Shown here: positions 18,678-25,281 of the stretch, piece after piece | Layout: the number at the start of each line of letters is the position of its first letter | How positions within the stretch are numbered: position 1 is the first letter of the stretch | Source of the DNA: Actinophytocola oryzae | GTDB taxonomy: Bacteria > Actinomycetota > Actinomycetes > Mycobacteriales > Pseudonocardiaceae | Reading direction: 5' to 3' | Length of the DNA: 64,000 bases | Assembly (NCBI RefSeq): GCF_004364325.1 | Contig: NZ_SOCP01000012.1 | Location: forward strand, 186,001-250,000 | Position numbers and translations under genes: made by a program | Notes under the pieces: generated by a model | Told to the model about the DNA's origin: nothing | Databases searched by the model: none | What the model saw: the letters and a program-made list of their open reading frames with translations, nothing else

Positions 18678-19127
18678 ATGAACACGCCGCAAGTTGGAGA
18701 CCTGGAGATCCACCTGCTGCTGGACAAGATGACTCAGCGCGGGTGGACGTTGTACGAGTGGGGTCACAGTTCCGGCGCCGAGCCCGAGGTGCGTGGCGCC
18801 GCGTTCTTCTGGGACAACGGCGTCGCTGACGTCGTGCTCGTGCGTCGGCACGGTGCCGTGGCCTACAGAACGCCCCCATGCCACGACGTGTTTGTTCCGG
18901 AGTTCATTACCGAGTGGAGTTCGGGAGTGCCTGCCCACACGCTTCGGGTCGCTCTCACGTGGGACGAGTGCGGCAAGGAGCGGACCTACCGGCCCTTGAT
19001 GTCGCCTCCGCCTGCCTGTGCTCTTCCTCGCGAACTTCGGAACAGCCTGACCGAAAGTGTACGAATGCCGCGCAACTCGCACCTCACTGTCAGGCCACCG
19101 ATGAATGCGCCTCAACCGCCGAGCTAG
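18678..19127 (+). CDS. Hypothetical protein, 149 aa
   Basis: ATG 18678 has GAGGGAGAAG upstream. The N-terminal 100 residues look like a compact alpha/beta domain (VGDLEIHLLLDKMTQRGWTLYEW; AFFWDNGVADVVLVRRHGAVAYRT). The tail is proline-rich and probably disordered. I do not recognise the family. It is divergent from the XRE gene, about 215 bp away, in a segment of AICE accessory regulators, so a regulatory or immunity role is possible but unsupported. Confidence 0.6.
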   Translation: MNTPQVGDLEIHLLLDKMTQRGWTLYEWGHSSGAEPEVRGAAFFWDNGVADVVLVRRHGAVAYRTPPCHDVFVPEFITEWSSGVPAHTLRVALTWDECGKERTYRPLMSPPPACALPRELRNSLTESVRMPRNSHLTVRPPMNAPQPPS

Positions 19128-19363
19128 CTCCGGCCGCGTTGGTCGCCCTCGATGCCAGGAAGCGGTTGCTCAACGCCCTGGCTGCTGTCGGCCAGAAACG
19201 CCACTCCATCAAGAGTCTCCCGGCCGCGAACGCTGTCCTGTCTCGCGCGGCTGGGGTGCGGTCCGCTTCTCGATTCCCCGGCTACCAGTTCGGGAGCGGA
19301 CTGTCCCAGTGTGCACGGCCTCACCCCCAGGTGGACCGTTCTCCACCAGCCGTGTGCACGGGC

Positions 19364-19398
19364 AGGCCCCGTTTTGAGACCCCCTCAAGACGGGGCCT
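19364..19398. terminator. Hairpin terminator
   Basis: Positions 19364-19378 and 19384-19398 form a 15-bp stem (one G-T wobble) with a 5-base loop and AGGCCCCG/CGGGGCCT at the base. It lies in the 396-bp gap between the 149-aa gene and the next gene; nothing else in that gap looks coding. Confidence 0.65.
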
Positions 19399-19446
19399 CG
19401 AAACTCCCGGTCGCGCGTGCTTCCCCGACATCGCGCGTGATCGGGC

Positions 19447-19484
19447 GCGGTCCGCCTCTCATTCCATCCTGGGAGGCGGACCGC
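19447..19484. repeat. 12-bp inverted repeat upstream of a small gene
   Basis: GCGGTCCGCCTC (19447-19458) and GAGGCGGACCGC (19473-19484) are perfect inverted copies around 14 bases, 40 bases before the GTG at 19524. It could be an operator, for example for the XRE protein encoded just downstream, or a leader hairpin. Confidence 0.45.
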
Positions 19485-19523
19485 ATCCACATCAGACAAA
19501 GAAGATCAATGGAAGGAGACGCG

Positions 19524-19796
19524 GTGTCAGTCACGCTGCCACACGGTGGCTCCGCGAAGAAACAGCCTGATGGGCCAACGACACTGGCGGAGGCGCACGA
19601 GGTGCTGTGGCGTCAGCGGCCGGCGCGCGATGCGGACCCGTTGATGTGGGCGGAGTTCCACCGGCACAGCGCGACTGTGTATGCACAGACCGCTGCGGTT
19701 GACACCCGGCACAAGCATGAGACGTTGCAGTGTGCCGCGATAGAAATCCGCAAGGCGCAGGACATCGAGCGGCGGCTCAATGAGGGTGACCAGTGA
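19524..19796 (+). CDS. Small protein resembling the AMED_5909 family
   Basis: The 90-aa product starts at GTG 19524, with GAAGGAG six bases upstream. The core LAEAHEVLWRQRPARDADPLMW...VYAQTAAVDTRHKHETLQCAAIE resembles small Pseudonocardiaceae proteins that I recall being annotated as AMED_5909 family, function unknown. It is helical and charged. Its stop overlaps the start of the following XRE gene (GTGA), so both are translated as a pair. Confidence 0.65.
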   Translation: MSVTLPHGGSAKKQPDGPTTLAEAHEVLWRQRPARDADPLMWAEFHRHSATVYAQTAAVDTRHKHETLQCAAIEIRKAQDIERRLNEGDQ

Positions 19797-20320
19797 GGGC
19801 GTCGGAGCCCATCGTCGGGGATGCGACGGAGAGGGCCATCAGCCGGGCGATTGGCACCGAGCTGAGGCGCCTACGCGAAGAACGCGGTTTGTCCCGGGCT
19901 CAACTGATCACTCGATTGCCGTCCGGGATCGGTGACCGCACGCTGCTCAGCTACGAGCACGGCACCCGCCACCTGACCATGCTCCGATTCATCGAGGTGT
20001 GCTGGGGTCTGGAGGTCGACTCGGTGTCGGTGCACCGTCAGGCGCTCCAGCGAGCGCGTATCCACCTGCAGAACATGACCATCCGGATCGACCTGCAAGC
20101 GTTGCTCAGCGAATACAGCGACGTCTACCGGCCGATGCGGCAGTGGGCACGCAACCTACTCAACGAACACCCCGACGGGATCGTCGACGTCGCGCCGGAC
20201 GTGGTCCAACACCTTGCCCTGTTCGTGGGTTGTGCGTACCGCGACCTGCTCAACTATCTGGCCCGATTCGCGCCGGAGGACACGCCGACGGAGAGCAAGA
20301 GGCCAGACATGTTCGGGTGA
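19793..20320 (+). CDS. XRE-family helix-turn-helix regulator
   Basis: The 175-aa product has an N-terminal Cro/CI helix-turn-helix (IGTELRRLREERGLSRAQLITRLPSGIGDRTLLSYEHGTRHLTMLRFIEVCWGL, shown here only as its region, residues 22-75) and a helical C-terminal half with no recognised domain. GTG 19793 overlaps the previous stop. Together with the small upstream gene it forms a two-gene module common in AICE accessory regions. The target promoter is unknown. Confidence 0.82.
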   Translation: MRASEPIVGDATERAISRAIGTELRRLREERGLSRAQLITRLPSGIGDRTLLSYEHGTRHLTMLRFIEVCWGLEVDSVSVHRQALQRARIHLQNMTIRIDLQALLSEYSDVYRPMRQWARNLLNEHPDGIVDVAPDVVQHLALFVGCAYRDLLNYLARFAPEDTPTESKRPDMFG

Positions 20321-20477
20321 GGGTTCGGGTGGACCCGCGCACCTCCGGATCACGAACACGCCGCACCGCCGGCGACCGCACGACCGGTGCGTCTGTGCCT
20401 CGGTACGCCAGCGAGGCAGAGGGTTGGCTTCTGGCGGACACTAGACAACAGCTGGTACAGCGAAGGGACCGTAGACA

Positions 20478-21374
20478 TTGAGCAGCGCAGCAGCTCTGAC
20501 CGAGAGCACGGCGTACGGCGTCCTGGCGAAAGCCTGTGAGCAGGTCGGAGCGGACCCGACAGGAGCGAAGCTCGTCCGACTGGGCTCGAACGCCGTATAC
20601 CGGCTGGCAGAACCTGTGATCGTGCGGGTAAGCCGCGACGTGGACACAGTGGAGAACGTCACGCGGCAAGTCCAGGTCGCGCGATGGTTGGAGCAGGCCG
20701 GCTACCCGGCCACCCGGGCACTCGACGTTGATCAGCCGGTTGACATAGATGGTCATGTGGCGACCTTCTGGGTATCCGTGGCCGAGACCGCGGAGTACGC
20801 GCCGATCCAGCAGGTTGCCGACCTGATACGGCAACTGCACGACCTCGATCCGCCGAGTGACTTCGTGCTTCCGGCCGCGCAACCCTTCGCCGACTTGGAT
20901 AGCCGACTGTCCGTGCTGGCGAACCTCGACGAGTCGGACGCGGATTTTCTGCGTGAGCTGATCGGCGAACTGCGAAGTCGATACGAGACATTGGACTTCC
21001 CGCTGGCGCCCGGTGTGATTCACGGTGACGCCAACGTCGGCAATGTGATCCTGAGTCGAGACGGCGAGCCGGTACTGATCGACCTCGATGATTTCGCGAT
21101 CGGTCCGCGTGAATGGGACCTGGTTCAGACGGCACTGTTTTACGAGCGCTTCGGGTGGCATACGGAGGACGAATACAGGACGTTCGTCGAGGTGTACGGA
21201 TTCGATATCATGTCGTGGCCTGGGTACCGCATCCTAGCCGGCTACCGCGAGATCTCGATGACCTTGTGGCTCGCTGGAAAGGCTGGCGCCGACGAGGAAG
21301 CGGCCGCAGAGGTGCGTAAGCGCGTGGAGTCGATCAGGTCTGGCGGAAGTCGCCGTGATTGGGCGCCGTTCTAG
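20478..21374 (+). CDS. Aminoglycoside phosphotransferase-family (APH) kinase
   Basis: This 298-aa protein belongs to the APH/choline kinase-like fold. It has the catalytic loop HGDANVGNV near residue 182 and the metal-binding segment VLIDLDDFAIGPREWDL near 200. The start is TTG 20478, with GAAGGGA about 11 bases upstream. The substrate cannot be predicted from sequence; families of this type phosphorylate aminoglycosides, homoserine, choline and other small alcohols. Its 3' end overlaps the convergent regulator gene by 41 bp. On a mobile element such a gene may be resistance cargo, but this is inference. Confidence 0.78.
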   Translation: MSSAAALTESTAYGVLAKACEQVGADPTGAKLVRLGSNAVYRLAEPVIVRVSRDVDTVENVTRQVQVARWLEQAGYPATRALDVDQPVDIDGHVATFWVSVAETAEYAPIQQVADLIRQLHDLDPPSDFVLPAAQPFADLDSRLSVLANLDESDADFLRELIGELRSRYETLDFPLAPGVIHGDANVGNVILSRDGEPVLIDLDDFAIGPREWDLVQTALFYERFGWHTEDEYRTFVEVYGFDIMSWPGYRILAGYREISMTLWLAGKAGADEEAAAEVRKRVESIRSGGSRRDWAPF

Positions 21375-22749
21375 CATCCTGAGGAGTCCACAGGCGAGTT
21401 GCTGACGCTTGCTCCACAAACTCCCTGACCGTTGCTGTGTTGCCAACGCGCGTTAGCCGTTCTCGAAACTCTTTGACGTACGCCCCGCATCGCGCTGACT
21501 TGAGTTGCTCACCAATCGTCAGTGCGCTCAGCGCGATGCGGCAAGCCTCCTCAGTCTCGCCCTGCTCAAGGTAGGAGTCAGCCAGGACCATCGTCGCGAA
21601 GAAATCGCTACGAACGTACCCGCTGGAAGTCGGCCCTAGTGACTGCGTCGCGTAAGCACTCGCGTGTACGGCACGGCCCAGGTCGCGGTTGCAATGGCCG
21701 AGTTCGGCGGCTAGTTCCGCGTCGTTGAAGTACTCAAACCATTCGGCAGGGTCGGTGTCGACATTCCGTCGTTCAAATTCACGGACGGCGCCGGACATCG
21801 CTTCGTCGCATCCGGCCGCGTCGCCGAGCCGCGCCAGGGCACGGGCCTCCATCGCGTAGAAATGCGCCGCCGCGCTCGCTGAGCCTGCCGTGGTCGTCCC
21901 CAGTCGAGCGGCGCGAGCAAGGTTGGCCGCTTCGCGGTACCGCCCGAGGAAGTTGGCCTGGTGGCTCATCGCGTCGAGGATGCTCGCGCCGAGAAGCCGG
22001 TCACCGGTCGACTCGGCGAGTCGAAGAGCCTGGATGAAGTACCGCTGAGCCAGACCGTGAAGGCCAGCGTCGTACGACATCCATGCGCCCAGGAGGGTCG
22101 CCTGCGCGGCGGCTTTGTACAGGTCACGGCCGATCTCGTCGCTGTAGGTCCCGTGCAGCAAGGCTGCCAGGTCGGTACGCAGGAACTGGATCAGCGCGCT
22201 TCGCGCGTGCGCGCCGCCGTGCTGGCCGTCGAGGTGATCGAACAGGTTGGTCGTGTCGTGGATGCCTGCGATGTCGCCCGGCCCCACCCGCCGACTGCCC
22301 GTGCTCTGTGCCGCGTCATGCCGGGCCGACACCAGCCAGGACAGCGACGCGTCGTTCCATGCCCCGACGTTCGCAGGGGCCGTGATGAGCGTCGGCACGC
22401 CCGCGAGGTCCGCTTGCCACAGGTCGGTGACTGCGGTGATCCCGTCTGACGCCTTGTCCGGATAGGAGAGACCCAGGTCAGCGGGCACAGACTTGGCCTT
22501 GCCGAATCCGATCTCGTCGAGGCTGACTTGCCGGCCGAGCCGTTCGCCGAGTGCCTGCGCGATGGCGCGGCGCACCTTCTCCTCGCGCGGGACCATGCCG
22601 CTGAGCCAGCGACGGACGTAGGTGTGGTTGAGGTCGCGCCCAGCGTGCCGGCTGACCGCACGGCCGAACACCTTCAGGCCGACCGCGCCGTCTTCCCGGA
22701 GGAACCCTGCGGTCGACATCAGGGCCTCGAGCTGTGCGTTACCCGTCAT
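21334..22749 (-). CDS. Large regulator with N-terminal DNA-binding region and TPR-like repeats
   Basis: The 471-aa product starts at ATG 22747-22749, preceded by GGGGAG. Residues about 10-75 (FGRAVSRHAGRDLNHTYVRRWLSGMVPREEKVRRAIAQAL region) look like a helix-turn-helix of the type found in actinobacterial XRE-TPR regulators. The rest consists of repeated helical pairs (ALRLAESTGDRLLGASIL, ARALARLGDAAGCDEAM, SYLEQGETEEACRIAL) typical of tetratricopeptide folds. It is divergent from the small membrane protein gene across a promoter with three TGTGCCC repeats, and convergent with the APH gene. It probably regulates element functions. Confidence 0.75.
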   Translation of the reverse strand: MTGNAQLEALMSTAGFLREDGAVGLKVFGRAVSRHAGRDLNHTYVRRWLSGMVPREEKVRRAIAQALGERLGRQVSLDEIGFGKAKSVPADLGLSYPDKASDGITAVTDLWQADLAGVPTLITAPANVGAWNDASLSWLVSARHDAAQSTGSRRVGPGDIAGIHDTTNLFDHLDGQHGGAHARSALIQFLRTDLAALLHGTYSDEIGRDLYKAAAQATLLGAWMSYDAGLHGLAQRYFIQALRLAESTGDRLLGASILDAMSHQANFLGRYREAANLARAARLGTTTAGSASAAAHFYAMEARALARLGDAAGCDEAMSGAVREFERRNVDTDPAEWFEYFNDAELAAELGHCNRDLGRAVHASAYATQSLGPTSSGYVRSDFFATMVLADSYLEQGETEEACRIALSALTIGEQLKSARCGAYVKEFRERLTRVGNTATVREFVEQASATRLWTPQDARTAPNHGDFRQT

Positions 22750-22762
22750 CACGCTCCCCGAC

Positions 22763-22800
22763 TGTGCCCTGAGTGCTCAAGTGTGCCCCCTAGTGTGCCC
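22763..22800. promoter_or_regulatory. Direct repeats TGTGCCC in a divergent promoter
   Basis: TGTGCCC occurs at 22763-22769, 22782-22788 and 22794-22800 between the start of the TPR-type regulator and the small membrane protein gene. The last two copies share AGTGTGCCC and are 12 bp apart. This is a plausible binding site for the adjacent regulator. Confidence 0.4.
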
Positions 22801-22875
22801 TGTTTCCGCTGGTCAGGCAGCGGTTTCATAGAGCCATGGCACACAACGCCCCAGACGAAGGCCCAGGAGGAAGCC

Positions 22876-23076
22876 ATGGCCAAGACCCAGACGCCGATGA
22901 TGCCGACCGGCGGCAAGGTGCTCCCCAAGCTGATCTGCGTGCTCGTCGGCCTGGTGGTGCTCGTGATCGTGGTGAGGCATCCGAGCGAGGCGGCAGCGAT
23001 GTTCAAGGTGGTCGGAGGTGCCTTCGTCGGCGTGATCGAGGGACTGTGGACCTTCGTGCAGCGACTCGCCGGCTGA
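22876..23076 (+). CDS. Small single-pass membrane protein
   Basis: A 66-aa product with ATG 22876 and a strong AGGAGG (22865-22870) five bases upstream. One hydrophobic helix (LICVLVGLVVLVIVV, about residues 19-33) is followed by an amphipathic C-terminal half. Similar short proteins are common in actinobacterial elements and near transfer genes, but I cannot assign a function. It ends 15 bp from the end of the convergent GntR gene. Confidence 0.7.
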   Translation: MAKTQTPMMPTGGKVLPKLICVLVGLVVLVIVVRHPSEAAAMFKVVGGAFVGVIEGLWTFVQRLAG

Positions 23077-23090
23077 CGCGACTCGCCCAG

Positions 23091-23444
23091 TCAGGTCCTC
23101 AGCCGATCCAGTGCGTTCGCGAGTCGATCGGTCACCTCGTCGAGCCGCTGCTGCACTTCGGCGACGTCATCGCGAAGCGCCAGCAGCTCCTCACGCACGT
23201 CAGCGATACGAGCCTCCGGCGTTTCACCCGTCGCCTCCGGCGAGCGCACGACAGCGGTGCTCTTGTCCTTGAGAGTCAAGAAGCCCTCGTCCGCGAGCAG
23301 GTGCAGGGCGGCGCTCGTCGTCGCACGGGAACCACCAAGCTCGCCGGTTATCTCCCGCGTACTCGGCATCTTGCTGCCGACTGGATAGTCACCGGCTCTG
23401 ATCCGGTCTCGAAGCACGTCAGCGATGTCCTTGCGACCTGGCAT
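23091..23444 (-). CDS. GntR-family repressor of the element
   Basis: The 117-aa product has a GntR winged helix (residues 4-65: DIADVLRDRIRAGDYPVGSK, then PSTREITGELGGSRATTSAAL) and a C-terminal coiled coil (about 80-117: LLALRDDVAEVQQRLDEV) instead of a ligand domain. ATG 23442-23444, with AAAGGGG upstream. Comparable short GntR proteins (KorSA in pSAM2) repress transfer and replication genes of AICEs. The divergent intergenic region contains palindromes centred on CCTAGG that are likely operators for this protein. Confidence 0.85.
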   Translation of the reverse strand: MPGRKDIADVLRDRIRAGDYPVGSKMPSTREITGELGGSRATTSAALHLLADEGFLTLKDKSTAVVRSPEATGETPEARIADVREELLALRDDVAEVQQRLDEVTDRLANALDRLRT

Positions 23445-23472
23445 TAGGCCCCTTTCACCGCCTCGATCATAG

Positions 23473-23609
23473 CTGGCCTAGGCCCAATGCCGGTCGTTTA
23501 AGCCAGTGCAAGATCAACTCGACGATCGGCGACCAGCGGAAACAGGCACGACCAAGATCCACAAGCAGACCCTTGGCGATCTAAACGACCGGCATTGGGC
23601 CTAGGCCAG
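23473..23609. repeat. Perfect 28-bp inverted repeat between gntR and the transfer operon
   Basis: Positions 23473-23500 and 23582-23609 are exact inverted copies, 81 bp apart. Each contains the palindrome GGCCTAGGCC (23475-23484 and 23598-23607). The arms flank the gntR promoter side and abut the -35 of the transfer promoter, so they probably bind the GntR protein and could support a repression loop. Confidence 0.85.
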
Positions 23610-23613
23610 ACCC

Positions 23614-23673
23614 TTGACAACGTGCATCTGGACTACTTACTGTCCCAGTATTCCAATCTGGCCTAGTCCAGAT
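23614..23673 (+). promoter_or_regulatory. Promoter and operator of the transfer operon
   Basis: A perfect -35 TTGACA (23614-23619) and TACTGT (23638-23643) are separated by 18 bp, predicting a start near 23650. ATCTGGCCTAGTCCAGAT (23656-23673) is an 18-bp near-palindrome just downstream, and a half site TCTGGACTA lies in the promoter spacer. These share the CTGGNCTAG core with the inverted repeat upstream, consistent with tight GntR control. Confidence 0.65.
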
Positions 23674-23692
23674 ACTACGTCCGAGGAGACCG

Positions 23693-23995
23693 ATGTTTTC
23701 CCTGAAGATCACAGACAAGCGCGTCACGCAGGCGCTGATGCCGCATCTGGACGACGACATTGCCGCCGTTGCGAGCGACGAAGCCTCAGCGGCCGAAGTC
23801 GCCGAGATCGACACGCTCATCGAGGAAGCCGAGCGCGAGTGGGCCGCCGCTGAGCAGCGGGAGGCCGCGCGAGTGTCACAGGTGTTCACCGACCAGACGC
23901 GGGCACGTCGAGCGCGCCGTCGAGAAGACCGGACGGTGCTGCGAGTGCTGCCGGCCCGGCTGAGCGTCTCGGACGTGGTCGACGAGGTGGCGTGA
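23693..23995 (+). CDS. Small acidic hypothetical protein at the head of the transfer operon
   Basis: A 100-aa product with ATG 23693 and GAGGAGA upstream. It is highly charged and helical (EVAEIDTLIEEAEREWAAAEQ), ending RLSVSDVVDEVA. I do not recognise the family. It is the first gene after the GntR-controlled promoter, and its TGA overlaps the next ATG (TGATG), so it is co-translated with the spread gene. An accessory role in transfer is likely from context only. Confidence 0.7.
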   Translation: MFSLKITDKRVTQALMPHLDDDIAAVASDEASAAEVAEIDTLIEEAEREWAAAEQREAARVSQVFTDQTRARRARRREDRTVLRVLPARLSVSDVVDEVA

Positions 23996-25281
23996 TGTCC
24001 AACCAACACATGTTCAACCCCGACCCGGTGGCGACGCCGGCCAGCAACCCCCACCGGGTCGGGACTCCCAACCACCTGCAAGGAAGTGGAGAGACCCCAA
24101 TGGTAGGCACCAGCTACGCGCCGGGCCACGTGCCCGATCGGCGCGCACAGCGGCGCTTGGACGAGGCCGCGCGAGCCGAGGAGGCACGTAAGAACGCGGT
24201 GGTGCTCGCCGAGATCGAGACCGCGAAGGACGCCGCGCGGGCAGAGCGGGAGCGCGCAGACACCGAGTACCACGCCCGGTTGCATCGCCAGCTCCGCGCT
24301 GAGAAGAACGCTGACCGGGACAAGTCCCGCGCTCGCCGGGCAGCCCAGATAGCCGCAGTGCGTGGCTGGGTGGGTCTTCATGTGGTGGACCTGCTGATCT
24401 ATCCGTTGGCGCTGGTGTCCGCGCTGATGGCAGTGCCAGCGATGGCCGCTTACGGCTACGACCTGTACCACTCGGGTACAGGGTTCGCGCTGTTCTTCAT
24501 CACTGAGCTGGGTATGTGGGCGTTCTCCATCGCGGTACACGTCGCTCGCCACCGGTATCCGGAGCGTCCGGTGTGGGCGTTGCAGGTGGGGGTGTGGGCG
24601 TTCACTGCGGCAGGTTTCGGCGTGAACTTCGGCCATGGCTGGCAGGGCACCGGCAGCGTGTTCGACGGCGCGGTCATGGGCCTGGCCAGCGTCGCCGGGG
24701 TCGTGGCGCACCAGCTGGTGACTGCCTCTCCGCGCCGTTCGCGTGTCGAACGGAACGCGGTGCGGATGGCGGCGCGAGTGGCACGGAAGGTCGCCAGGGT
24801 GCAGCGAGCCGCAGTCCGCGCTGCGATCGCCGAACTCGACGTCGACGGCAGTGCACGGCTGGTGTTCGCCCCCGGCACGTACACCTTTGCTCGCACTTCG
24901 CTCACGGGTCGGTGCCGCCTCACGCCGGCAGCGCCGCCCGCGTTGTCCGTGTCGGCAGGGTTCACGCTGCCCGACACCGAGCCAGACTCGGCGATCGGCG
25001 GCGGGACTGTCGAGCAGGTACCGACCAGGCAGGCGCGGAAGCGCGCGAAGCCGAGCAAGCGCAAGCCCGCGCGGAAGATGCTCGCGGACTACGTGAACGA
25101 CGCCCGCGCATCGTGGTCGCCCGGGGTCGAGATCACCCCGGCATGGGCTCGTCGCGCTACCGGATGCTCTGCGGGGTTGTCGTCCAAGGTCGCTGCCGCG
25201 CTGCGTGACGACGTCGCCGAGGCGCACCCGGCCGCACTCACCCCGCATACCGAGGTGAACACCGGACGGGAGGCCGCGTGA
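23995..25281 (+). CDS. DUF2637-type plasmid spread membrane protein
   Basis: The 428-aa product has a charged helical N terminus (about 45-115), then four hydrophobic segments (about 120-250: VVDLLIYPLALVSALMAVPA, ALFFITELGMWAFSIAVHV, LQVGVWAFTAAGF, VMGLASVAGVVAHQLV), and a long basic C terminus. This layout and the PLALVSALMAVPAMA and TELGMWAF motifs fit DUF2637 proteins of actinomycete conjugative elements, which act in intramycelial spread (Spd). It overlaps both neighbours and precedes the FtsK-type translocase gene. The GTG at 23992 is an alternative start one codon earlier. Confidence 0.82.
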   Translation: MSNQHMFNPDPVATPASNPHRVGTPNHLQGSGETPMVGTSYAPGHVPDRRAQRRLDEAARAEEARKNAVVLAEIETAKDAARAERERADTEYHARLHRQLRAEKNADRDKSRARRAAQIAAVRGWVGLHVVDLLIYPLALVSALMAVPAMAAYGYDLYHSGTGFALFFITELGMWAFSIAVHVARHRYPERPVWALQVGVWAFTAAGFGVNFGHGWQGTGSVFDGAVMGLASVAGVVAHQLVTASPRRSRVERNAVRMAARVARKVARVQRAAVRAAIAELDVDGSARLVFAPGTYTFARTSLTGRCRLTPAAPPALSVSAGFTLPDTEPDSAIGGGTVEQVPTRQARKRAKPSKRKPARKMLADYVNDARASWSPGVEITPAWARRATGCSAGLSSKVAAALRDDVAEAHPAALTPHTEVNTGREAA

